A stretch of 64,000 nt of DNA from contig JBBIIC010000006.1 of NCBI GenBank assembly GCA_037446725.1, forward strand, positions 48,450 to 112,449. Reading direction: 5' to 3'. This document shows positions 8,261-15,959 of the stretch, in pieces. The DNA is from JBBIIC01 sp037446725 (GTDB taxonomy: Bacteria; Actinomycetota; Coriobacteriia; Anaerosomatales; SLCP01). How positions within the stretch are numbered: the stretch's first letter is position 1; every line of letters starts with the position of its first letter. The notes beneath the pieces were generated by a model. That model was given only the letters and a program-made list of their open reading frames with translations. It did not search any database and had not been told where the DNA came from. The position numbers and the translations under genes are program-made.

Positions 8261-9091
8261 GTGGAAGCGGCGGCCAAGTACGACCTTCTTCGGGCACGTC
8301 TGAAGAACCTCAGCAGCGTGCTCGTCGCCTTCTCGGGCGGCGTCGACTCGACACTGCTTGCGGTGACCGCTCACGCGGTGCTGGGTGAGCGGTGCCTGTC
8401 GGTGCTGGCGCGCTCGGACACCTATCCGGAGAGCGAGTGCGCATACGCCCGCGAGATCGCGGCCACGCTCGGTATACCGCTCGTCGAGGTCGAGACGCAC
8501 GAGCTGGTCGACCCCCGGTTCCGCGCGAACGAGCCCGACCGCTGCTACCACTGCAAGCATGAGCTGTTCGGCCTGCTCAGAACGCTTGCCGACCACCGGG
8601 GCCTCGCGTACGTGGCAGACGGATCGAACGCTGACGACCTGCGCGACCACCGGCCAGGAGCGACGGCCGCGCGCGAGCTCGGCATCGTCAGCCCGCTCCA
8701 GGACGCGGGCATGAACAAGGCGGACGTCAGGGCCATCGCCCGCGATCTGGGACTGCCCAACTGGGACAAGCCGTCGATGGCGTGCCTGGCGTCCCGCTTC
8801 CCCTACGGCGAGCGAATCACGGAGGACGGTCTTGCCCGGGTCGGGATCGCCGAGGACGCGCTGCGCGCCCTCGGGCTTCAGCAGTTCCGCGTTCGTTCGC
8901 ACGGACCCGTCGCCCGCATCGAGGTGGACGGCGGTGAGATGGAGCGCGCGTGGCTTCTGCGCGATGCGATCGTCTCGGCCGTCCGCGCCGCCGGGTTCAC
9001 GTATGTCGCGCAGGACCTCGAGGGGTACCGGAGCGGCAGTCTCAACGAGACGCTCGACGACACCCAGCATCTCGGCCGGCAGAAGACCTGA
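8261..9091 (+). CDS. larE: ATP-dependent sacrificial sulfur transferase LarE-like protein
   Basis: The 276-residue protein has the PP-loop FSGGVDSTLL (SGGVDS at residues 25-30), EPDRCYHCK (C95, C98) and SMACLASRFPYG (C175). The last is the position of the LarE cysteine that gives up sulfur to the nickel-pincer nucleotide precursor. C95, C98 and C175 together could bind an Fe-S cluster, as reported for some LarE proteins; that is inference. The GTG at 8261 has GAGAGGA upstream, and the in-frame stretch before it runs antisense through acs and is not coding. No larB, larC or lactate racemase gene is nearby, so this may be an orphan or act with distant partners. A TATACT -10-like box lies at 8229-8234. 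Confidence 0.85.
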   Translation: MEAAAKYDLLRARLKNLSSVLVAFSGGVDSTLLAVTAHAVLGERCLSVLARSDTYPESECAYAREIAATLGIPLVEVETHELVDPRFRANEPDRCYHCKHELFGLLRTLADHRGLAYVADGSNADDLRDHRPGATAARELGIVSPLQDAGMNKADVRAIARDLGLPNWDKPSMACLASRFPYGERITEDGLARVGIAEDALRALGLQQFRVRSHGPVARIEVDGGEMERAWLLRDAIVSAVRAAGFTYVAQDLEGYRSGSLNETLDDTQHLGRQKT

Positions 9092-9109
9092 GGCTTCGAG
9101 CGACGCGGC

Positions 9110-10471
9110 TCAGGCCGTGAGCTCGCGAATCGCTGCTCGCAGGGCGGTCGGCAGGCGCTCGGCGAGCCGGTCCGGGCGGGCCATCTGCGCAGCGATCAGG
9201 CGGGTTGCGAACGGCTTCGCAGACTGCGTGATGTCGATCTCCGGATAGATCGCCCTCGCGACACCCTCCACCGTGACGAGCGCCTTGACGAGAAGGCCGT
9301 ACCCGGCGGGAATGGGCACGCGGGCATCGGCCATGATGGCGAGGAACCCGGTCGCGAAGCCCTTGATGTCCGCCGGCTTGCCCGGCACGTTCAGTGTGCG
9401 CCCCATCAGCTCCCCCACGCGCTGGCGCACCTCGCGCTGCTTGTGGTCCGGCACGACGAGTCCCAGCTTCGCGGAGTAGCAGAGCGCACGGTCCGCGTCA
9501 CCGTACACGGTGGCCGCAAGCACCTGCGCGATGTGCACCCGCTCGGCCGGCTCAGTGGTGCCGACGATGCCGAAGTCGAGGTAGCAGATGCGCGAATCAG
9601 GCGTCACGAAGAGGTTCGCCGGGTGCAGGTCGGCGTGGTAGCGGCCCAGGACGAGCACCTGGCGCATGAAGACCTCCGCGCCGTGAAGCGCGAGCCGAAA
9701 CGCGTCGACCCCGGCCCGGGCGGCGTCGTCGATCTCGGTCAGTCTCCAACCCTCGACGAACTCCATCGTCAGCACGCTGCGTGCGGAGTGCGTCCAGGCG
9801 ATGCGGGGCGTCATGACGAGCGGGTCGTCTCTGAAGTCGTAGGCGAAGCGATCGGACACCCGGCCTTCGTTTCGTAGGTCGAGCTCGCTCGAGAGAGAGC
9901 CTGCGAACTCCTCGAGCAGCGCGGGTGCATCGATCCGCCTCGAGAGCCCGAGCCGGTCGAGTCGCGCGAGGAGCCGGCGCGCCTCAGCGAGATCGGCCTC
10001 GATGGTCTTGGCGGCACCAGGACGCACGACCTTGACCGCGACCGGTGTGCCCGCAGGCATAACCTCACCGATGACCGGCCTCACGTCACGCGCCAGCGTG
10101 GCCCGGTGCACCTGAGCGATCGAGGCCGCCGCGACCGGCTCGCGGTCGAAATCAGCGTACAGCACGGACAGCGGATGCCCGAGTTCGCGGGTGATCACCG
10201 CCTCGATCTGGGCCGTCGGCGAAGGCGGCACGCGCTCTTGAAGCTGCTCGAACTCGAAGACGTACTCGGGTGGCACCAGGTCCGGACGCACGGACGCGAC
10301 CTGGCCGAGCTTGACGAAGGCAGGACCGAGGTCTTCGAGTGCCATGCGGGTAGCAGCCGCGAACGCCGCGCGGCGGGCCGAGCGTGGTGCGAATCCGAAT
10401 CGCGCCGCCGGCGCGCCTGCGGCCCAGCGCCGAGTGAACGTCCGGACGATGACGCGACCGCGCCTCGACAC
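9110..10471 (-). CDS. ABC1/UbiB-family atypical kinase
   Basis: The 453-residue protein has the family-defining KxGQ motif (LGPAFVKLGQVASVRPDLVP, K54 to Q57), the AAASIAQVHRA loop, the ATP lysine in VAVKVVRPGA, and the catalytic stretch VLGRYHADLHPANLFVTPD followed by YLDFGIVG. UbiB-family members are ATPases linked to isoprenoid quinone handling. It lacks the C-terminal transmembrane pair of E. coli UbiB. It lies 9 nt after a small coiled-coil gene and is probably co-transcribed with it. Its role in a likely anaerobe is unknown; menaquinone or lipid handling is an inference. Confidence 0.85.
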   Translation of the reverse strand: MSRRGRVIVRTFTRRWAAGAPAARFGFAPRSARRAAFAAATRMALEDLGPAFVKLGQVASVRPDLVPPEYVFEFEQLQERVPPSPTAQIEAVITRELGHPLSVLYADFDREPVAAASIAQVHRATLARDVRPVIGEVMPAGTPVAVKVVRPGAAKTIEADLAEARRLLARLDRLGLSRRIDAPALLEEFAGSLSSELDLRNEGRVSDRFAYDFRDDPLVMTPRIAWTHSARSVLTMEFVEGWRLTEIDDAARAGVDAFRLALHGAEVFMRQVLVLGRYHADLHPANLFVTPDSRICYLDFGIVGTTEPAERVHIAQVLAATVYGDADRALCYSAKLGLVVPDHKQREVRQRVGELMGRTLNVPGKPADIKGFATGFLAIMADARVPIPAGYGLLVKALVTVEGVARAIYPEIDITQSAKPFATRLIAAQMARPDRLAERLPTALRAAIRELTA

Positions 10472-10480
10472 GGATGCCCC

Positions 10481-10852
10481 CTATCCGGTCTCGGAGCCGT
10501 CGTCTGCGGCGAGGGTTGCGTCGAGCGTCGCCTGCATCGACTCGAGGCGGCCTCTCAGCTCGCTGACCTCGAAGAGGAGGTCGTCGAGTTTGGACTCCAG
10601 ATCGGCCTTCGAGCCGGGGGGCTCCATATCGCCCGCTGCGAGCGCGGCCTTAAGGCGCTCCTTCTCCTCGGCGACCATGGCCGAGAGACCGTCGACGAAG
10701 GCTTCCGGTCCAGCCTGCATGGCTCCCGGCTGCTGGTCCTCCCCGCGTACTACAGCCGCCTTCCAGCCCTCGTCGGCGGTCTCGTGCACGAGTGCCCACG
10801 CTGCGAGGAAACGCATGAAGCTGTCCTCCGCCACCCTGTCCACCTCCGTCAT
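10481..10852 (-). CDS. Small coiled-coil protein upstream of the UbiB-like kinase
   Basis: The 123-residue acidic protein is not recognised. Its N-terminal half is helical and aromatic (FMRFLAAWALVHETADEGW). Its C-terminal half (about residues 75-115) shows a heptad-like pattern, KADLESKLDDLLFEVSELRGRLES, typical of a coiled coil. It resembles phasin or poly(R)-hydroxyalkanoate-synthase accessory proteins only in style. The tight spacing (9 nt) to the UbiB-like gene argues for a functional link. It lies between converging codon-rich genes, has strong GC3 bias, and is judged a real gene. Confidence 0.65.
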   Translation of the reverse strand: MTEVDRVAEDSFMRFLAAWALVHETADEGWKAAVVRGEDQQPGAMQAGPEAFVDGLSAMVAEEKERLKAALAAGDMEPPGSKADLESKLDDLLFEVSELRGRLESMQATLDATLAADDGSETG

Positions 10853-10912
10853 CGCGCCTCGGGTTGCTGCGCGCCCACCGAACAGATTATGCCCCGTACG
10901 ACGGCGCGCTGC

Positions 10913-13321
10913 TCACGGGCGCCGTGCGAGCAGTCGCATCCCGTTCAACGTGACGAGCAGCGAGATCCCGGTGTCCGCGAACACCGCCATCCAGAGCGTG
11001 GCGGTCCCGGTCGTCGCGAGTCCGAGTACGGCGAACTTGACGATGACGGAGAGTGCGACGTTCTGCCGGATGACAGACACCGTCCGCCTGCCGAGCTCGA
11101 AGAAGCGCGGGAGCTGCATCAGGTCGTCGGACATGAGTGCGACGTCGGCGGTCTCGAGTGCCGTGTCGCTGCCCGCTGCGCCCATCGCGATGCCGAGGTC
11201 GGCAGCTGCGAGCGCGGGAGCGTCGTTGATCCCGTCGCCGACCATGGCAACCGCTCCGTAACGGGCCCTGAGCCGGTGGACCGCGTCGACCTTCTGTGCG
11301 GGAAGCAAGCGCGCCTCATGCTCGGGGACACCCGCGCGATCGGCGACGGCGGCCGCCGTCCGCTCGTTGTCCCCAGTGAGCATCACCAAATGCTCGATAG
11401 AGCTGCCGAGCAGCCGCGAGACAGCCTGCGGGGTGTCCCGGCGCACCTCGTCAGCCACCCCGATGACTCCTGTGGCGCGCCCGTCTTCGACAAGCACGAG
11501 CGCGCTGCGGCCCTCACTCTCAAGGCGATCGACGACCGGACGGGCCGCGTCTGTGCTCGCCCCCTCTGACGCGGCGAACGCCGCGCTGCCGATGGCCATG
11601 CGGACACCGCCTACTGTGGCCCTCACCCCGCCGCCCGGGACATCTTCGAACGCGGTCACGCGCTCCCGTGCGCGCTCGCCCCCGTCGGCGCGGACCACCG
11701 CGCGCGCGACCGGGTGGTTGCTGTGGGCCTCGAGTGCAGCCGCGGCGCCGAGCACACGAGCGGTGTCTCCGCCATCGAGCGCGATCACATCGGTGACTTC
11801 TGGACGACCCCACGTCAGCGTACCGGTCTTGTCGAACGCCACAACGCGCACGCGCGCCGCCGTCTCCAGGTGCGCGCCACCCTTGACGAGCACTCCGTCG
11901 CGGGTCGCGCGCGTGATCGCCGAGACGATCGAGACCGGAGTCGATATGACGAGCGCGCACGGACACGACACCACGAGAACGACGAGGGCACGGTAGAACC
12001 ACTCGCTCCACGAGCCCCACTCGGCTCCGAGCAGCACTCCTGCCGCGGGCGGGAGGACTGCAAGTGCGACGGCGAGCACCACGACCGCCGGGGTGTAGGA
12101 GCGACTGAACCGGTCCACGATCTGTTGTGATGGTGCGCGCGTCGTCTGCGCCTCCTCGACCATGAAAATGATACGCGCGAGCGTCGAGTCCTCGGCCACC
12201 GCCGTGACGCGGATCTCGAGACGACCGGTGGTGTTCATAGAGCCCGCGAACACGGGATCACCGATCGACTTGTCCGCCGGGACGGACTCTCCGGTGATCG
12301 GCGACTCGTCCACCGCCGACGCGCCGTCGACGATCCGCCCGTCAAGCGCGATCCGCTCGCCCGGCCGGACCACGACGACATCGCCCACCCCGACGTCAGC
12401 GGCGAAGACCTCCGCCTCCACCTCGCCCTCGAGCACGCGGGCGACCGGCGGACTGAGATCCATGAGATCTCGAATCGAGCGTCTCGTACGCTCCAGCGAG
12501 CGCGACTCGAGCAGCCCGCCGAGCGAGAACAGGAACAAGACTATCGCGCCCTCGGCCCACTCCCCGATGAGAGCGGCACCGATGACCGCGATGGTCATGA
12601 GGACGTTCATGTCGAGCGAGCGGGCCCTGACCGACACGAGCGCCCGGCGGAACACGAGCCAGCCACCACTGACAATGGCTGAGGCGTACGCCGCGACGGG
12701 GACTCCGCCCGCAATCGCCTCCCCGGAGCGGTCGAGCAGCCATCCGACGGTCACGAACACACCCGCCGCCGCGGTGGTTGCGGCGTGTCCGTTCGCCGCC
12801 CACCACCCCGGAACGACGGAGACACCGGGTCTCTTTCCCGGGGTCGCCGGAGCGCCGAGTGGCTCGGCGTGGTGACCGCTCGCCCGCAGCACCGCGAGCG
12901 CTCGCTTGCGCGGATCGGTCGCGGGATCGTACTCAATCACCATGACGCCGCTCGCGAAGTTCACGTCGGCGCGCACGACGCCCGGTATCCGCTCGACGGA
13001 CGTGGCCACGGTCCGCGCGCAATCCGGTCAATCGAGACCGGTGAGGCGGTATGACGCGTGCGCGACCGCCGCCCCGATCTCGAGCCCGAACTCCCGTGCG
13101 GCCAACTCCACGTCCGCGGCCGCGAGCACCCCGGGGTCGAAGGTGACCGCCATCGTCCACGTCCGGGGGTCGACGATCACGGAGTGCACGCCCGCCACTC
13201 CCCCGATCGCGGTCCTCAGCCGCTCGATGCATTCGGCGCAGCGTTCAGCGTCGGGCATGGCGACCGGAAGCCGGATCTCACCGACGCGCTCGGCGCTGCT
13301 GGTTGCCGGCCCGACGTTCAC
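10913..13321 (-). CDS. cadA: Zn/Cd/Pb-type P1B ATPase with an in-frame TGA (candidate selenocysteine)
   Basis: Read through one TGA at 13030-13028, the product is 802 residues. HMA domain 1 has CAEC (C28, C31). HMA domain 2 has LTGLD-U98-PDC-ARTV, so the TGA replaces the first cysteine of the CxxC metal site. After it come the actuator motif ITGESVPADK, the ion-site SCPCALVISTPVSIVSAI (CPC 453-455), DKTGTLT (phosphorylated Asp near 497), SNHPVARAV and MVGDGINDAPAL. The last helix has FADTGISLLVTLNG, whose Asp is typical of CadA/ZntA Zn, Cd and Pb pumps. The two open halves are in the same frame with only TGA between them. A start at the GTG at 13009 would delete half of HMA2 and has no Shine-Dalgarno. 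The GTG start at 13321 overlaps the upstream repressor stop by 4 nt. Alternatives are a point-mutated Cys codon or a sequencing error. Confidence 0.8.
12996..13016 (-). other. SECIS-like hairpin just downstream of the in-frame TGA
   Basis: On the minus strand, 12 nt after the TGA, CGGAC (13015-13011) pairs with GTCCG (13001-12997), extended by one G-U pair. A single bulged C (13010) and a two-pair upper stem GU/AC follow, closed by the tetraloop GGCC (13007-13004). The loop starts 21 nt after the TGA. Known bacterial SECIS elements lie immediately downstream of UGA and have a short stem, often with a bulged pyrimidine, and a loop beginning with G. In E. coli fdhF the same layout is seen, with a GGUC loop about 19 nt after the UGA. 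I see the pairing; the function is inferred. Confidence 0.55.
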
Positions 13322-13692
13322 CGGCGCTCCCCGGCATGTTCGAGGCCCTGGGCGAGCAGGCTCTCGACATGGGAGTCGGCCAGACGGTAGACCACGCGCT
13401 TCCCGGCGCGCTCGAAGGTTACGAGCCGCCTGTCACGCAACACCCGGAGCTGGTGGCTCACGGCCGACTGGCTGGCAGCGGTCACCGCGGCGAGATCGCA
13501 GACGCAAAGCTCCTCCCGCGAGAGGGCAAGAAGGATCCTCAGCCTGGTCGGCTCAGAGAGAGCGGCGAAGATCTCCGCGAGCATGAGCAGGTCCCGCTCG
13601 TCCGGGAGTGCGTCAGCGGCGCGCGTGACGGCGCGCGCGTCGACGATCCGCGCCGCGCACAGGTCCGAGGCTTCATATGCACGCCTGCTCAT
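13318..13692 (-). CDS. ArsR/SmtB-family metal-sensing repressor (CadC-like)
   Basis: This 124-residue winged-helix repressor carries both classical metal sites. Site one is C12 in the N-terminal arm plus C63 and C65 in ELCVCDL, as in CadC and ArsR. Site two is D106, H108, H119 and E122 in the last helix (DxH-x10-HxxE), as in SmtB and CzrA. The recognition helix is SQSAVSHQLRVLRDRRLV. The combination suggests sensing of Zn, Cd or Pb, in agreement with the downstream ATPase, whose GTG overlaps this gene's TGA. The ATG at 13692 is chosen because the conserved arm begins there; longer in-frame extensions run antisense into the next gene. Confidence 0.88.
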   Translation of the reverse strand: MSRRAYEASDLCAARIVDARAVTRAADALPDERDLLMLAEIFAALSEPTRLRILLALSREELCVCDLAAVTAASQSAVSHQLRVLRDRRLVTFERAGKRVVYRLADSHVESLLAQGLEHAGERR

Positions 13693-13703
13693 ACGTTCAT
13701 ATG
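13690..13703 (-). promoter_or_regulatory. Candidate operator of the metal repressor
   Basis: The minus strand reads CATATGAACGTATG, an imperfect inverted repeat with arms CATA and TATG, overlapping the repressor start codon. ArsR/SmtB proteins bind AT-rich palindromes containing TGAA/TTCA at their own promoters. A second TTCATATG occurs at 13674-13681 on the plus strand. The AT-rich patch stands out in a GC-rich neighbourhood. Inference. Confidence 0.4.
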
Positions 13704-13797
13704 TACCGTCCTCCGGCCACGCCGTCAATCCTCCCTGCCCGCGCGGGAATAGTCTGTTGTGAGATCGACCCGCGGTTCTCCGGTACGGGAGGCAGAC

Positions 13798-15951
13798 ATG
13801 GGCCATCCAAACGTTGTGACCCTCTCGCAAGCGGCTGACCTCGACGCGTCCATCGTGGGCGGGAAGGCGGCGCACCTCGCCCGGCTGGCGGCACACGGAC
13901 TGCCGGTACCGGATGCGCGGGTCGTCACGACGGTCGCATTCGACGCCTTCCTGTCGGACTCGGGCGCCGCCGCGTTGGTGGACGATCTCGCGTCCCTGCC
14001 GCGACACAGGGTGACGGTCGAGGAGGCGGCTGCCCGCGTCCGCGCGGCGATCATCGGGTATCCGCTCGCTCAAACGCTCGCCGGTGAGCTCGCTACCGCA
14101 TTCGTAGAGCTGACGGAGGCGGGCGGCACCGTCGTTGTCAGGAGCTCGGCGACGGTCGAGGACAGTGCGTCATCGAGCTTCGCCGGGATGCTCTCGTCGA
14201 TCCCTGCGGTGGCGAGCGCCGAAGAGATGTACTCGGCCGTGAAGCGATGCTGGGCCTCGGCGTTCGAAGCGAGAGCGGTCCTCTACGCGCTCGAGCGGGG
14301 CGTGGAACCCGCGGACGTCCGGGTCGCGGTCGTGCTGCAGCGCCAGGTTCTCTCGGAGCGCTCCGGTCTCGCCTTCGGCCGCGATCCGGCACGACATGAA
14401 GCCGACATCGTCATCGTCGAGGCGATACAGGGTGCCGGTGAGGACATCGTCTCAGGCGAGGTGACGCCCGAACGCTACGAGTACTTCCCCGCCGACGGTC
14501 GTGTAACGGTGGTAGGCAGACCGAGCAAGTCCCTCTCGGTCGAGCGCAAGCTCACCGAACGCGAGGTGGCGCTCCTGGCGACCTGGGCGCGCGAGGCAGA
14601 ACGCCTCTTCGGCTCTCCGCAGGACATCGAGTGGGCATCGGTCGGTGACCGGTTCTTCTTGCTCCAGTCCAGGCCGCTCGTGTTCTCCTCAACCGATTCG
14701 ATGGTCTTCCCCGAGATCGCCGAGCACACAGTGCTCCTGCGGGGAGTGGGGGCGAGCCCTGCCGTCGGCACGGGCGAAGTCGTCAGGCTCATCGGCGAAC
14801 AGGTGCAGATCCTGCCGCCCGGGGCGGTGGCCATCGTCAGCCGGCTGACCAACGATCTCGCGGTCCACCTGCGTGGGGCCTCGGCCGTCGTCGCGGACGA
14901 GGGCGGAGCGACGAGCCATGGTGCCAACATACTGAGAGAGTTCGGAGTCGCGTGCGTTCTCGGCACCGGAACGGCGACTTCGACGCTGACGGACGGGCAG
15001 CGCGTCACGGTCGACGGATATCGTGGCGTGATCTACCTCGGTGACCTGTCGTTGCGCCCCGCCGACGTCGAGGAGACTCCGCGCACGCGCACCCGGGTCT
15101 TCGTTTCGGTGCTCGTCCCGGACCAGGCACGTGTCGTCGCCACGCACGCCGATGGGGTGAGCTCCCTGAGAAACGACTACCTCCTCCTGCAGTCCGGGGT
15201 GCATCCGGCGAAGATGGTCCGCTCCGGTCGGAGCGAGCAGCTCCTGGGCACCATCGCGTCCGGCATCGTCCAAACCGCCGAACTCTTCGCAGGGCGACCG
15301 GTCTGGTACAAGACACTCGATGCGCCCACCGATGAGTTCAGGCGTCTGGTCGGGGGGGACGAGGAGCCGACCGAGCGCAACCCGCTTCTGGGATGGCGCG
15401 GCCTCGGTCGCGAACTGGAGGAACCCGAGCTCTTCATGCTCGAGCTCCGGGCTGTGATGCGCGCACTGGAGTCCGGTGCCGAGAACGTTTCGCTCAAGCT
15501 GCCGTTCGTGCGCTTCCCCGAGGAATACGAGCGCGCGAAGCGCTTCATCGAGCGTGCGGGGTTGCGCCCGCACGAAGACGTCGGAATCGGCGTGTCGGTC
15601 GAAACGCCGGGGATCGCTGCACGCCTTCAGGTCCTGTGCGATCTCGGGGTGGACTTCATCAGCGTCGGCGTGAGCGACCTCGTGATGTGCATCCTCGCGC
15701 TGGACCGTGAGAGCGAACGCGTCGCCTCGCTCTTCCAGCCCGCACACCCCGCGGTGCTCGATGTCCTCGGCCATATCGCAGAGACCTCCCGGACCAACGA
15801 CGTATTCCTGTGCGCGTGCGGAGAGAGCGCGCACGACGAAGCGCTCCTGCCCGAACTCGTTGCGCTCCGGTACGACGCGGTCGGGGTCTCGCTGCCCTAC
15901 TTCGCGCCCGTCAGACGGCGCATCGCCGGAATCGAGCGCACCTCGATCTAG
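13798..15951 (+). CDS. Phosphoenolpyruvate synthase-like enzyme (PEP-utilising family)
   Basis: The 717-residue protein has the three-part layout of PEP synthase and PPDK. An N-terminal ATP-grasp domain begins VGGKAAHLARLAAHGLPVP and contains VVRSSATVEDSASSSFAGM. The swivelling phosphohistidine domain has DEGGATSHGANILREFGVACVLGTG, where His is the phospho-carrier (the family usually has TCH, here TSH). The C-terminal PEP-binding TIM barrel has VETPGIAARL, FISVGVSDLVMC and FLCACGESAHD. It would make PEP from pyruvate and ATP. Shine-Dalgarno GGGAGG precedes the ATG at 13798. The C-terminal barrel diverges from E. coli PpsA (SVGVSDL for SIGSNDL), so substrate identity is likely but not certain. 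Confidence 0.82.
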   Translation: MGHPNVVTLSQAADLDASIVGGKAAHLARLAAHGLPVPDARVVTTVAFDAFLSDSGAAALVDDLASLPRHRVTVEEAAARVRAAIIGYPLAQTLAGELATAFVELTEAGGTVVVRSSATVEDSASSSFAGMLSSIPAVASAEEMYSAVKRCWASAFEARAVLYALERGVEPADVRVAVVLQRQVLSERSGLAFGRDPARHEADIVIVEAIQGAGEDIVSGEVTPERYEYFPADGRVTVVGRPSKSLSVERKLTEREVALLATWAREAERLFGSPQDIEWASVGDRFFLLQSRPLVFSSTDSMVFPEIAEHTVLLRGVGASPAVGTGEVVRLIGEQVQILPPGAVAIVSRLTNDLAVHLRGASAVVADEGGATSHGANILREFGVACVLGTGTATSTLTDGQRVTVDGYRGVIYLGDLSLRPADVEETPRTRTRVFVSVLVPDQARVVATHADGVSSLRNDYLLLQSGVHPAKMVRSGRSEQLLGTIASGIVQTAELFAGRPVWYKTLDAPTDEFRRLVGGDEEPTERNPLLGWRGLGRELEEPELFMLELRAVMRALESGAENVSLKLPFVRFPEEYERAKRFIERAGLRPHEDVGIGVSVETPGIAARLQVLCDLGVDFISVGVSDLVMCILALDRESERVASLFQPAHPAVLDVLGHIAETSRTNDVFLCACGESAHDEALLPELVALRYDAVGVSLPYFAPVRRRIAGIERTSI

Positions 15952-15959
15952 GCTCTGCG

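Noticed and set aside
10913..13009. ATPase annotated as a 698-residue protein starting at GTG 13009
   Set aside because: This start lies inside the HMA2 domain and inside the hairpin, has no Shine-Dalgarno, and leaves an in-frame, HMA-like 97-codon piece unexplained upstream. Read-through of the TGA explains both parts.
13028..13321. Separate small metallochaperone of 97 residues
   Set aside because: It could be a CopZ-like chaperone. However, its frame continues without shift into the second HMA domain, and its end (YRLTGLD) is the beginning of that domain, so it is not an independent protein end.
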